From: QHXN01 sp032162705
Lineage (GTDB): Bacteria; Acidobacteriota; Blastocatellia; Pyrinomonadales; Pyrinomonadaceae
Direction of reading: 5' to 3'
Assembly: GCA_032162705.1 (NCBI GenBank)
Contig: JAVRON010000081.1
Location: forward strand, 6,044-70,043
DNA: 64,000 nt
The notes beneath the pieces were generated by a model that was not told the origin of the DNA, ran no database searches, and worked only from the letters and a program-made list of their open reading frames with translations. Within the stretch, counting starts at the first letter, position 1. Each line of letters starts with the position of its first letter. A program made the position numbers and the translations under genes. Of the stretch, positions 18,310-27,164 are shown piece after piece.

Positions 18310-19146
18310 TCATTCCAGAATCCTGAGCCGGTAGAAGCCGAGAAAGTTTTTGTTGCTGACGACGGGACGCCAGCGCGGGTCGGGGTGGCGTGCGAGCACA
18401 GAGAGCCGAACCTTTCTGACCTCGCCGGAGTCCGCGGGCGTCGAGCCGGTGTGGTAGACGACCCAGTCGGACGCGCCTTCGGAGTCCAGGCGCGTGCGGC
18501 CTAGAAAGACCATGACGTGGTACGGGTAATTCCGAGCCGTGGGTTGACGAAAGAAGAGCAGGTCGCCCGGCTCTGCGCGGGCCGCGTCGCGGCCAATGAA
18601 GCGGCTGTTGAACTCCTTGAGCGTGCGCGCGTCGGCGAACTCGGAGAAGGTTCCGTCCGAGAGGTTCGACTCGTCGAAGGGGCCCGCGGCGGTGCGGAAA
18701 AGTTTTTCGCCGACTGGGCTGCGCTCCAGTGTGTAGGCGCGCACGTCGGGCGCGACGGGGTCGTAAGCTTCGCCCATTCGCAGCAGCCACGCGCGGTCGT
18801 GCGCGCGCAACGCCTCGCGCCACGCAAAGCGGACGAGACCGGCGCAGTCGCGCTGGTCTTCGTTCCACTGCCTGCTCGTCTGGTAGAACTGCGCCTCGAC
18901 GATTGCGGTGAACCACTTCCGAAAGCTCTCGCGGTCGCCGAACGAGCGCAGCTCCACGCGGTCTGGTATGCCGTCCGAGTCCGAGTCGCTCCAACGCGGC
19001 TCGACCGTCGTCGCGGTACTCGCCACATTCGCGGTGCGCGCCACGCTTAAGGCATCGGCGCGTGCGGCGGGCTGGCGGCAGGCTGCGAAGAGGGAGAGCG
19101 CGGCGGCGCTGACGAGACCGAGAATTAGACGCAGAGGGGGTCGCAT
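18310..19146 (-). CDS. DUF1175 (YfaT-like) lipoprotein with NlpC/P60-like residues
   Basis: 278 residues. The N-terminus is a lipoprotein signal (hydrophobic core ending LSLFAAC, Cys22 as lipidation site). SDSDGIPDRVEL (residues ~53-64) is a DxDxDG calcium-binding-type loop. RDCAGLVRFAWREAL supplies a Cys in an NlpC/P60-like helix, and GDLLFF followed by YPYHVMVFLG supplies a His strand, so a papain-like fold with a Cys/His pair is likely; that reading is my inference. In E. coli the DUF1175 gene yfaT lies beside the A2M gene yfaS, and here too it is directly upstream of A2M. Probably an envelope partner of A2M. Confidence 0.85.
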   Translation of the reverse strand: MRPPLRLILGLVSAAALSLFAACRQPAARADALSVARTANVASTATTVEPRWSDSDSDGIPDRVELRSFGDRESFRKWFTAIVEAQFYQTSRQWNEDQRDCAGLVRFAWREALRAHDRAWLLRMGEAYDPVAPDVRAYTLERSPVGEKLFRTAAGPFDESNLSDGTFSEFADARTLKEFNSRFIGRDAARAEPGDLLFFRQPTARNYPYHVMVFLGRTRLDSEGASDWVVYHTGSTPADSGEVRKVRLSVLARHPDPRWRPVVSNKNFLGFYRLRILE

Positions 19147-19212
19147 CCTTTAGATAACTCGGGCGGATTGAATTACAAAGTCGGGCGCGCTTAAGCTAAC
19201 ACGGCTGTCAAA

Positions 19213-19268
19213 AATTGTCTCGCATTTTCCTTCGACCGAGAATTGTCTCGCATTTTCCTTCGACCGAG
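19213..19268. repeat. Perfect 28-bp tandem duplication
   Basis: Identical units at 19213-19240 and 19241-19268, each starting AATTGTCTCGCATTTTCC. It lies upstream of the DUF1175 gene (minus strand) and far upstream of treS, in a 551-bp gap (19147-19697) with no coding sequence that I can support. It may duplicate a regulatory site. Confidence 0.85.
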
Positions 19269-19513
19269 GCGGCGACCCGGTTGTCACACGCGCCGGGCCC
19301 CGCCGCCGCTCTTCCTTACTCGTGCCGGGCACTACCGCCGTCTTCCTTTAAATCCCACGCCGCCTCACGTGGTTTTCAACGCGGCAACGGCGAGCCGCTT
19401 CCCGGCCAACGCGTCGCGGATTATCACCCGAACACGGGCGACCCGACGAGACGGGCGACGACAGTCAGGCGGCGTGCATACTCGCGACAGCCCTCTGTGG
19501 ATAACCACAGAAG

Positions 19514-19620
19514 GAGTGATAAGTGAAGAGTGATAAGTGATAAGAAAATCGGCTTGCTCTTTCTTATCACTTATCACTCTTCACTTATCACTCTTCACTT
19601 ATCACTCTTCACTCCTTACT
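19514..19620. repeat. Inverted heptamer element, TGATAAG family (family B)
   Basis: The left arm is tandem TGATAAG/TGAAGAG (19514-19546) and the right arm tandem CTTATCA/CTCTTCA (19563-19620), around a loop containing AAAATCGGC. It lies 78 bp before the treS ATG, in the leader rather than at a gene end. Confidence 0.88.
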
Positions 19621-19697
19621 TGCCTTCAACGCCGTCTTGCCGCTATCTTTCAGTTCAATCGAAACACCAACATGGACAAGGAAGGGCTTCAGACTTG

Positions 19698-21356
19698 ATG
19701 GCCGAGACGGGCAAACTCCGCGACGACCCCCTTTGGTTCAAAGACGCGGTCTTCTATGAGATTTACGTGCGCGGCTTCTACGACTCGAACGGCGACGGCG
19801 TGGGCGACTTTCGCGGGCTGACTGAAAAGCTCGACTACCTCGAATGGCTCGGCGTCGATTGCCTGTGGCTGCTGCCGATGTACGCTTCGCCTTTGCGCGA
19901 CGGCGGCTACGACATCGCCGACTATTACTCAATCCTCCCCGAGTACGGCACGCTCGAAGACTTTCGCCTCTTCATCGACGCCGCACACGCGCGCGGCATA
20001 CGCGTCATCACAGACCTCGTCGTCAACCACACCTCCGACCAGCACCCCTGGTTCAAAGAGGCTTCCCGCGCGCCCGACTCGCCGAAGCGCGACTGGTACG
20101 TGTGGAGCGACACGCCCGAACGCTACAAGGAGGCGCGCATCATCTTCACCGACACGGAGAAGTCGAACTGGACTTGGTGCGAGAACGCAAAAGGCTTCTA
20201 CTGGCATCGCTTCTTCTCCCATCAACCAGACCTCAACTACGACAACCCCGATGTGCAGCAGGCGATGCTCGACGTGGTGGACTACTGGCTCGACTTCGGC
20301 ATCGACGGCTTCCGCGCCGACGCCGTGCCCTACCTCTTCGAGCGCGAAGGCACGAACTGCGAGAACCTCCCCGAAACGCACGCCTTCCTCAAACGCCTGC
20401 GCGCGCATGTCGAAAAGCGCTACCCGTCGGCGCTCCTGCTCGCGGAGGCGAACCAGTGGCCCGAGGACGTGGTCGAGTATTTCGGCGAGGGCGACGAGTT
20501 TCAGATGGGCTATCACTTCCCGATCATGCCGCGCCTCTTCATGGCCCTCCGTCAGGAGGACAGGCGGCCCATCGTCGAGATACTCGAACGCACGCCCGGC
20601 ATCCCCTCGAACTGCCAGTGGGGCATGTTCCTGCGCAACCACGACGAGCTGACGCTGGAGATGGTGACGGACGAGGAGCGCGACTATCTTTATAACGAGT
20701 ACGCGAAAGACCGTCGCATGCGCTTAAACGTCGGCATCCGCCGGCGACTCGCGCCGCTCTTAGACAACAATCGCCGCCGCATCGAGTTGCTGCACGCCCT
20801 TCTCTTCAGTCTTCCGGGCAGCCCGTTCCTCTACTACGGCGACGAGATCGGCATGGGCGAGAACATCTACCTCGGCGACCGCGACGGCGTACGCACGCCG
20901 ATGCAATGGTCTCCCGACCGCAACGCCGGATTCTCGAAGGCCGACTTTGAACGTCTCTACTTTCCGGTCATCAACAATCCGGTCTACGGCTACCAGTCAG
21001 TCAACGTCGAGTCGCAGATGCGATACGACGCAAGCCTTCTGAACTGGATGCGGCAGATGATTCTTGTGCGCAGGGAGCATCACGTCTTTGGTCGCGGCAC
21101 GATGCGCTTCGTCAAGCCGGAGAATCGCAAAATCTTCGCCTTCCTCCGCGAAGGCGAGGGCGAGACGGTGCTCTGCGTCTTCAACCTCTCGCAGTTCGCG
21201 CAGCCCGTCGAGCTTGACCTCTCGGAGTTCGACGGACGCACGCCCGTCGAGATGCTCGGCAAGACGCGCTTCCCCGCCGTCACGCCGAAGCTTTACCAAC
21301 TCGCGCTCGCGCCGTGGGGCTTCTACTGGTTCAGGCTCGAAGAGCGGGACGAGTGA
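19698..21356 (+). CDS. treS: Maltose alpha-D-glucosyltransferase (trehalose synthase) TreS
   Basis: 552 residues, GH13 subfamily 16. It interconverts maltose and trehalose by intramolecular transglucosylation. The catalytic set is present: nucleophile Asp in DGFRADAVPY, acid/base Glu in LLLAEANQWP, and transition-state Asp in FLRNHDEL. The N-terminal phrase WFKDAVFYEIYVRGFYDSNG is typical of TreS. I chose ATG 19698 (GGAAGG upstream) because the upstream frame translates the repeat element. There is no C-terminal maltokinase fusion and no glycogen gene nearby, so it stands alone. Cytoplasmic; likely a compatible-solute role. Confidence 0.93.
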   Translation: MAETGKLRDDPLWFKDAVFYEIYVRGFYDSNGDGVGDFRGLTEKLDYLEWLGVDCLWLLPMYASPLRDGGYDIADYYSILPEYGTLEDFRLFIDAAHARGIRVITDLVVNHTSDQHPWFKEASRAPDSPKRDWYVWSDTPERYKEARIIFTDTEKSNWTWCENAKGFYWHRFFSHQPDLNYDNPDVQQAMLDVVDYWLDFGIDGFRADAVPYLFEREGTNCENLPETHAFLKRLRAHVEKRYPSALLLAEANQWPEDVVEYFGEGDEFQMGYHFPIMPRLFMALRQEDRRPIVEILERTPGIPSNCQWGMFLRNHDELTLEMVTDEERDYLYNEYAKDRRMRLNVGIRRRLAPLLDNNRRRIELLHALLFSLPGSPFLYYGDEIGMGENIYLGDRDGVRTPMQWSPDRNAGFSKADFERLYFPVINNPVYGYQSVNVESQMRYDASLLNWMRQMILVRREHHVFGRGTMRFVKPENRKIFAFLREGEGETVLCVFNLSQFAQPVELDLSEFDGRTPVEMLGKTRFPAVTPKLYQLALAPWGFYWFRLEERDE

Positions 21357-21364
21357 GAGGTTAA

Positions 21365-21470
21365 GAAAATCGAAAGTTAGCCACAGAGACACGGAGAAAT
21401 AAGAGAAGGGACTGTCGGACATTCTTTCATTCTTAAACTCTGTGTCTCTGTGTCTCTGTGGCGATTTTGA
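21365..21470. repeat. Inverted repeat, CACAGAGACAC family
   Basis: Left arm AAAATCG...CCACAGAGACAC (21366-21392) and right arm with tandem CTCTGTGT ending GTGGCGATTTT (21438-21468). It starts 8 bp after the treS stop. Similar in design to 9020-9120 but with a different unit. Confidence 0.8.
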
Positions 21471-21584
21471 AAGGCTCACTTAAGATTCGTGAGGCGCTTT
21501 GACACTTCCGCAACATTAAACGGGTAAGAGAGGGTAGGGCGGTCGGCAAATGGGGCCGGAACAACTGACGGAGGGCAAACGAGA

Positions 21585-22019
21585 ATGCTGAAGGCTCTGG
21601 GGAGTGGTTTGGTGGGTGCGTGCGCGCTCACGCTGATTCACGAGACGGCACGTCGATACATCGACGATGCGCCGCGCATGGATGTCGTCGGGATGCGTGC
21701 GATCACGAAGACGATGCGCGCCGTGGACGTTGAGCCGCCCATCCCTCTGCATGAAGCGGCGCTCGTGGGCGACATCGTCTCGAACTCGATCTACTACGGT
21801 CTGGTCGGCGTCGGCGATTCAGAAGACGCAGTGCGTAACGGCGCGCTCTTGGGACTCGCCGCCGGACTCGGCGCGGTCTTTCTCCCCGAACCCCTCGGCC
21901 TCGGTCGCCAGCCCTCGCACACTTCATCCAAGACGCAGTTGATGACCGTCGCCTGGTATCTCCTCGGCGGGCTTGCCGCGGGCGCGGCCTACAGGGCGCT
22001 CGCGGCGGACGAAGATTGA
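21585..22019 (+). CDS. Small conserved membrane protein, unknown function
   Basis: 144 residues with an N-terminal helix (MLKALGSGLVGACALTLIHE), a middle segment SNSIYYGLVG and two C-terminal glycine-rich helices (GALLGLAAGLGAVFLPEP, WYLLGGLAAGAAYRAL). GGAGGG lies 10 bp before the ATG, supporting this start. The conserved-looking stretch ETARRYIDDAPRMDVVGMRA is not a motif I can name. It has a full intergenic region on each side, so it is probably monocistronic. Confidence 0.7.
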   Translation: MLKALGSGLVGACALTLIHETARRYIDDAPRMDVVGMRAITKTMRAVDVEPPIPLHEAALVGDIVSNSIYYGLVGVGDSEDAVRNGALLGLAAGLGAVFLPEPLGLGRQPSHTSSKTQLMTVAWYLLGGLAAGAAYRALAADED

Positions 22020-22114
22020 GAAGCGATTTTAAAGTCTCTCATACGGGCTTGCCGGATAGGATAAGTTTGAGGAGCAGAGACGGGACGAAGGCAAGTCACT
22101 GGTAGGGTTCTTTC

Positions 22115-23317
22115 TCAACTCTTCTCTAAACGGAAGTCGAGCATGATGGGGTCGTGGTCGGAGAGCACCTCGCCAGCGCGGCCCCGTAAGGCTCCGACGA
22201 CTCGCGGTGGCTCCGACGCGTCAGGCATAACCCCTTTGCCCGCGAACCAGTCGAGCTTGAGCGAGCAGCGCCCGCCGTGACCCCTGAGCGCCCACTCAAG
22301 CCACCAGAAGCACCAGCGTGGCACCCACTCGCCCATGTTCGTGTTCGCCGCCAAATCCTTCACATCGTAATGGAGCGTGCCCGCGCCCGGCTCGTTCAGC
22401 TCGGCGTAGCTGAAGCCGCGCCGTTCTAGTTCGCGGAACAGTCCGCGCTCGAACCAGCGGTCGGGTTTCAAGTAATGGTTCTCGATGAAGTGATCAACGC
22501 CCATCAGCACACGGCGCGCGAAACCGACGATTGAGTAGACGGCGCGGCGCGAGTTATAGGTCGAGGTGTTCCAGTCGCCGCCGACGAGGACGGGTAAAGA
22601 AGGCTCAAGAGTTTCGAGGAAGTCGAGCACGACCGTCATCTGTCGCTGGCGATGCCTCTGGCTCGAATGCGCGTCGAGGTGCAGGCTCACCGCGCGGAAC
22701 GGCCCCGTTGTGTGCTCAATCTCGCAGACCACCGCGCGCTGTCTGCCCAGACGCTTCTCACGTCCCTTCATCTTGTCCTTGCCGTTCGGCAGCGCCACCG
22801 AGAACGCGCGCCGGACGGGCCAGCGCGAAAGAACTGCGTTGCCGTGAAGCGCCAGAGCGTTCTCGCCCTCCGCGCCGCTCTCCAGCCCGCTCCCCTTGCT
22901 CAGATTGATGTAGCACGGCGCGAACGCGTAGCTCATCCCGAGCGCACGGGCTATCTCGCGCGCGACGTGTCGATTCCCCGAGCGCGCCATGCCGTAGTCA
23001 AGCTCGGTCAGCAGCAGCACATCGCTCCGGCTCATCAAAGGGTGCTCGCGAAGCACGCGGATGATCTCTTCGAGACGGCTGCCGCGCTCGATGTTCCATG
23101 CGGTCGCGCGTATGGCGCAGTTCGCCGCGCTCGACGCTTCCCTGTCCGAGGGCGGCGTGAAGTCTTCGCACTCGACGCCGTCGAGCACGCGCTCGACCTC
23201 TTCGCGCAGGCGCGCGTAGAGCGGCGAGGCGGCGAGCGCCTTCGTCGAATGAAACCGCGCGAGTGCCTGGAAGTGCGGCTTGAGTTGATGTTCGAGCATC
23301 GACCGAGTCCGGATCAC
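22115..23317 (-). CDS. Endonuclease/exonuclease/phosphatase (EEP) family protein
   Basis: 400 residues. The EEP core lies at about 68-395: Asn in TAWNIERGS, metal-binding Glu in LLTELDYGM, His in SLHLDAHSS, Asp/Asn in GGDWNTST and the terminal SDHDPIMLDF. All catalytic positions are present. Substrate could be a nucleic acid, phosphoinositide-like lipid or other phosphodiester; the sequence does not decide. The GTG start at 23317 overlaps the upstream stop as GTGA, implying translational coupling; an ATG at 23299 is an alternative. No signal peptide, so it is probably cytoplasmic, although its neighbour is exported. Confidence 0.85.
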   Translation of the reverse strand: MIRTRSMLEHQLKPHFQALARFHSTKALAASPLYARLREEVERVLDGVECEDFTPPSDREASSAANCAIRATAWNIERGSRLEEIIRVLREHPLMSRSDVLLLTELDYGMARSGNRHVAREIARALGMSYAFAPCYINLSKGSGLESGAEGENALALHGNAVLSRWPVRRAFSVALPNGKDKMKGREKRLGRQRAVVCEIEHTTGPFRAVSLHLDAHSSQRHRQRQMTVVLDFLETLEPSLPVLVGGDWNTSTYNSRRAVYSIVGFARRVLMGVDHFIENHYLKPDRWFERGLFRELERRGFSYAELNEPGAGTLHYDVKDLAANTNMGEWVPRWCFWWLEWALRGHGGRCSLKLDWFAGKGVMPDASEPPRVVGALRGRAGEVLSDHDPIMLDFRLEKS

Positions 23318-23808
23318 TCTTCCGGCAACTTGAAGACGCGCGCCAGCACTTCCAGCAGCGCCGTCGGCGTGCCGGGTTTCGACATCTCCGCACGGAGCAA
23401 CTGTTTCTGCTCGGGCGTGAGCAGTGCGACCACGTCCCTGATGGTCTGAAGCCGCAGCTCGGCCACTCCGGCAAGACCGTCCAGAAGTTTCCTCGTCGCC
23501 TTCTGATCCGACTCCGCACTCGGCGTCTCAGACAGAATGTTCTCGTCGAACTCTTTCGCGCCCTGCGCGCCCATGAGCGCGAGCGGCACGCCCTCCAGCT
23601 TCGCCTTCGTCAGGATCGAACGAATAGCGCGCTTCTGTTCTTCGCTCAGAGGATGCTTTGGCGCGTCCGTGTCCTGCGTCTTCTGCCCCGCGGCTGCCTT
23701 GTTCTGAAGATGGGTGGTCTTCACAGGCTTGCGCGTCTGTGCCGTCGCGTGCGCGCACGCAGCCACGCAGGCGAGTATAAGGAAGAGTATCGACAGTTGC
23801 GTTTTCAT
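23314..23808 (-). CDS. Exported LTxxQ (Spy/CpxP-like) protein
   Basis: 164 residues. The signal peptide ends around AHATAQT (residue ~24). The mature part is helical and charged, with two LTxxQ-like sites, LSEEQKRAI and LTPEQKQLLRAEM, as in Spy/CpxP periplasmic chaperone-like proteins, although the family assignment rests on short motifs. Translation is coupled to the EEP gene (GTGA overlap). Probably periplasmic and possibly stress-related. Confidence 0.65.
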   Translation of the reverse strand: MKTQLSILFLILACVAACAHATAQTRKPVKTTHLQNKAAAGQKTQDTDAPKHPLSEEQKRAIRSILTKAKLEGVPLALMGAQGAKEFDENILSETPSAESDQKATRKLLDGLAGVAELRLQTIRDVVALLTPEQKQLLRAEMSKPGTPTALLEVLARVFKLPEE

Positions 23809-23886
23809 CAGTCGTCCTTCCGAAGCTCGGGATTTAAAAACGATATGTGATATTCCGATGTGAACGCAGCGGCGCGCGGTCGAACT

Positions 23887-24378
23887 TCAGCGCCAACGCT
23901 TTACCTTCTGGAAGCGGCGCTTGACCATGTCGCGCCTGAGCGGCGAGAGGCGGTCGAGGAAGAGAAAGCCGTCGCAGTGATCCGTCTCGTGCAGGAAGCA
24001 GCGCGCCGCAAGCCCTTCGGCCTCCTGCTCGAACCACTGTCCCTTCAAGTCCTGCGCGCGCAGGCGGACGCGTGCCGCGCGTTTCAGTTGCGCGTGAATC
24101 TTGCCGACCGAGAGGCAGCCCTCCTCGCCCTCCTGCTCGCCCTCCGCGGAGACGATCAAGGGGTTGGCGGCCACAAGCTTCAGCCCCTCGCAGTCCATCA
24201 CGAAGAGGCGCAGGCTCAAGCCCACCTGCGGCGCGGCAAGCCCCACGCCCTCGGCGGCGTACATCGTCTCGAACATGTCCGAGACGAGCCGCTCCAACCC
24301 TGCGTCGAACCGCTCGACCGCGCCGCCCACCTGCTTCAAAATTTTTTCGGGGAACTCGGTAATCTCCAGAACCGCCAT
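23887..24378 (-). CDS. def: Peptide deformylase
   Basis: 163 residues. It removes the formyl group from nascent N-termini using a metal ion. All three motifs are canonical: GVGLAAPQ (44-51), EGCLSV (86-91, Cys ligand) and HETDH (130-134, two His ligands and catalytic Glu). The usual partner fmt is not adjacent. It follows the HEAT-repeat gene across a family A repeat element, and the start lacks a clear Shine-Dalgarno. Confidence 0.95.
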   Translation of the reverse strand: MAVLEITEFPEKILKQVGGAVERFDAGLERLVSDMFETMYAAEGVGLAAPQVGLSLRLFVMDCEGLKLVAANPLIVSAEGEQEGEEGCLSVGKIHAQLKRAARVRLRAQDLKGQWFEQEAEGLAARCFLHETDHCDGFLFLDRLSPLRRDMVKRRFQKVKRWR

Positions 24379-24415
24379 GCCGCCAGTTTAAAGGATGAAG
24401 GCGGAAGGGGGAAAG

Positions 24416-24540
<125 letters not shown>

Positions 24541-24543
24541 TTC

Positions 24544-25713
24544 CTACTTCATCAAAACGCTCTTGAGAAATTCGACCGCCGCCGGGTCGTTCGTGCGTCC
24601 GAGGAGGACGAAGGCGTGTTTGCGGATTTCGGGCTTGGCGTGGGTGCGTGCGATTTGGATGAGCAGCGGGACGGACTCGGCGGCGGGGCGGCGAGCGATG
24701 GCCGTGACGGCCTGCTTCTGAAGCTCTGTGTCGGCGTCGTTGCTCGTGGCCGTCTGCTTGAGCGTGCCGAGCGCCTGCTCGCCCGCGATCTCGCCGAGGC
24801 GCGCGACGGCCATTCGTCGAAGCTCCTGTTCGGCATCCGTCTGCGTCGCGACGCGTATGAGGAAGGCGACAGCCGCCGTGCGGTTCTCGTTGCGGGCGAT
24901 CTGTGCGAGGGCGCTGCGCCGCAGGTCTCGGTTCGTGAGCGAGCCGTAGAGGCTTTGCAGGAATGAGAGCGCCTGTGCATCGCGGCTGCGCCCGTAGGCG
25001 TTAACGGCCGCGCGCCGCACTTCCAACGACTCGCGCTCGTCTCGCGCGAGCTGACCCAGATACTCGCGCGTCCCGTCAGCGATGGGCGGGTCGCCGAGCG
25101 CCCGGACGGCGCGGGCACGCACGTCTTGGGAGGTGTTGGTGCGCGCGATTGATTGCAGCACCTCGGGCACGCGCCGGTCGTCGTGTAAGGCGATGGCGCT
25201 CACGGCGTCGGCTGCAAGCTCGGTGGACTTGTTCGATTCGGCGACGGTGCGCAGGAAGCCGAGGCTCTCCTCGTTCGAGACGCGCCCCATCCAGTAGACG
25301 GGATAGCTCGCGTACTCGTGTCGGCGCGCGAGATTATAAATCTCTACGCGCTCGACCAGTCCCGTCGAGTCGCGCAGGGCGAAGACGCCGAGGCTTCGCG
25401 TCTCAAGACCGGGGTAGTTCAGGACAAGCCCCGAGTCACTCATCTCCCAGTTGCCGTTCATCTGAAAGCGCCCGTCGTCGCTGACGAACTCGACATCGAC
25501 GGCGACGCCGGGGCGCACGTCGAATGAGTAGGCCGTCCAGAAGCGCGCCTGCCGCGCGGCTGCGGCCTGCGAGACGGCTGCCTCCTGTTTGGCCTGAAGC
25601 GTCGAGCCTTGCACGGGCGTGAAGCTCTGCACGGGCGTCAGGCTCTGCTCCTGTTGCGCGAGCATTGAGACCGGCATGAAGGCGAGCCAGATAAGGGTTA
25701 TCACTGCGAGCAT
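24544..25713 (-). CDS. Exported HEAT-repeat protein
   Basis: 389 residues from ATG 25713, with GGAG 10 bp upstream; the longer frame to 25872 runs into the neighbouring gene. Signal peptide MLAVITLIWLAFMPVSMLAQ, a beta-rich segment (about 45-150), then HEAT-type repeats to the end, each with an ARRAVNAYG/RRMAVARLGEI-like second helix. HEAT arrays are binding scaffolds, so no enzymatic role is suggested. It begins 41 bp after the TPR/HEAT gene and shares its architecture, so the two look like an ancient duplication in one operon behind the sigma/anti-sigma pair. Confidence 0.82.
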   Translation of the reverse strand: MLAVITLIWLAFMPVSMLAQQEQSLTPVQSFTPVQGSTLQAKQEAAVSQAAAARQARFWTAYSFDVRPGVAVDVEFVSDDGRFQMNGNWEMSDSGLVLNYPGLETRSLGVFALRDSTGLVERVEIYNLARRHEYASYPVYWMGRVSNEESLGFLRTVAESNKSTELAADAVSAIALHDDRRVPEVLQSIARTNTSQDVRARAVRALGDPPIADGTREYLGQLARDERESLEVRRAAVNAYGRSRDAQALSFLQSLYGSLTNRDLRRSALAQIARNENRTAAVAFLIRVATQTDAEQELRRMAVARLGEIAGEQALGTLKQTATSNDADTELQKQAVTAIARRPAAESVPLLIQIARTHAKPEIRKHAFVLLGRTNDPAAVEFLKSVLMK

Positions 25714-25753
25714 CGGATTATCACTCCATCTCTTTTTGCCGGAAGCGCGGGCG

Positions 25754-27085
25754 CTACTTGAGCATGTCTTCGAGGAACCTGAGCACCTGCGGGTCTTTGC
25801 TCCGGCTGAGCATCTGGATAGCGGTCTTGCGTCGCTCGATAGGCTCAGACGGATTGCGCACGACCTGCTCAAGCTTGAGGTAAGCGCGCTGATCCTGATA
25901 CTGGCCGAAGGCTTCGAGCAGTACGTTCTTGAGGTCGTTGTCGCGCTCCGTATCGTAGAGCGGAAGCAGAAGGTCGAGGCTCGGCCCCTCGCCGTGATTG
26001 GCGATGGTGCGGATGGCCTGCGCGCGAAGCTGAAGGTCTCCGGCGCTGCGCGCCACCTCGGAGAGCTTGACCATGGCGCGCGGGTCTTTGCGATTGCCTA
26101 AGCCCGCGAGGACGTACTTCTTGACCTGAAGCTCGGGCACGGTGTCGTAGATGCGGAACAACTGATCCACTACGTCGTCGCCGCGCCGGCGGCTGCTCAC
26201 CAGCTCGATGATGTGTGTGCGTGCGCGCAGGTTCTTACCGTTGATCGCCACGTCGCCGATGATTGGGACGGCGCGCGGGCTTTCGTGCTCGACGAGTGCG
26301 TGGACGGCTGAGTCGGTCGGGCTTTCGTCCTCGTAGGTCGGGCCCATCGCTATCTCACGCAGCACCTCAAGCCCACGCTCGTCGTTCGTGCTGCCCAAGG
26401 CACGGATGGCACGCATCCGAAGCTTCGGGTCTGACTCAGAGCGCGACATCTGGATGAGCGAGGGCACGGCCTCCGTGCCGCCGTAGCGGCCCAGAAGGAT
26501 GATGGCCGCTTCCTTCAGTCGCACAGGCTTGTTCGCTCTGAGTACCTCGGCCACGCGCGCCGAGCAGCTCGCCTTGTCGTTCTCGCAGAGAGTCTTGAGC
26601 GCGATGACTTGAAGGTCAACGTCGCCCTCGTCCGGCACGTCTGCGACCGCGCCGGGGTTGATCTTCGCGAGCACTTCAAGACGCAGCGCCTTCGCGTCGT
26701 CGGCCCAGTTCGAGCGCGGGTACGCCTGGAGCAGACGCGCCAGAGAGTCGTATGCCCTCTGATAATTGTTCTGCTTGCTGTAAGCGTAGGCGAGCCAGTA
26801 GAGCGCGGCGTCAACGTTTTTGTCCGAAGGGTACTGCGCTAGAAAGCGGTCGAAGGTCGCGGCGGCCTGCGCCCACTTGCCTTCGTCGATCATGCTGCGC
26901 GCCTGGTCTAGAGCGCGCATGGCCGGGTCGGAGTTATTCTGCGTCTGGACGAGTCGGTTGAGCATCTCGCGCGCCTGCGCATTGACGCGTACAGGGGCGA
27001 GCGCAAGCGCAAGTCCGGCGGCGGCGAGCAAGAGGACGGCAAGCCCCGGTGTCTGAATCTTATTGCAAATGTTCGAGTGAATCAT
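25754..27085 (-). CDS. Exported TPR and HEAT-repeat protein
   Basis: 443 residues with a signal peptide (hydrophobic core LAVLLLAAAGLALALA, cleavage near VNAQA). TPR-like helices of the YbgF/BamD outer-membrane assembly type lie at about 55-135 (AAATFDRFLAQYPSDKNVDA, YQRAYDSLARLLQAYPRS). HEAT repeats follow at about 150-443. It lies 79 bp after the anti-sigma gene. A duplicated SD-bearing 19-bp sequence sits immediately before the ATG. Probably a periplasmic scaffold under control of the upstream sigma factor; the target is unknown. Confidence 0.83.
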   Translation of the reverse strand: MIHSNICNKIQTPGLAVLLLAAAGLALALAPVRVNAQAREMLNRLVQTQNNSDPAMRALDQARSMIDEGKWAQAAATFDRFLAQYPSDKNVDAALYWLAYAYSKQNNYQRAYDSLARLLQAYPRSNWADDAKALRLEVLAKINPGAVADVPDEGDVDLQVIALKTLCENDKASCSARVAEVLRANKPVRLKEAAIILLGRYGGTEAVPSLIQMSRSESDPKLRMRAIRALGSTNDERGLEVLREIAMGPTYEDESPTDSAVHALVEHESPRAVPIIGDVAINGKNLRARTHIIELVSSRRRGDDVVDQLFRIYDTVPELQVKKYVLAGLGNRKDPRAMVKLSEVARSAGDLQLRAQAIRTIANHGEGPSLDLLLPLYDTERDNDLKNVLLEAFGQYQDQRAYLKLEQVVRNPSEPIERRKTAIQMLSRSKDPQVLRFLEDMLK

Positions 27086-27086
27086 G

Positions 27087-27124
27087 GCTTTTTCTTCCTT
27101 ACTTAGCTTTTTCTTCCTTACTTA
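27087..27124 (-). repeat. 19-bp tandem duplication of the ribosome-binding region
   Basis: Two identical 19-bp units, 27087-27105 and 27106-27124. Read on the minus strand each contains TAAGGAAG, so the TPR/HEAT gene has two tandem SD-like sites, the nearer about 9 bp from the ATG. Confidence 0.85.
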
Positions 27125-27164
27125 ATTTTGAGTTCGAGATGGCCGGGACGCTTTCGTCCGCCCC

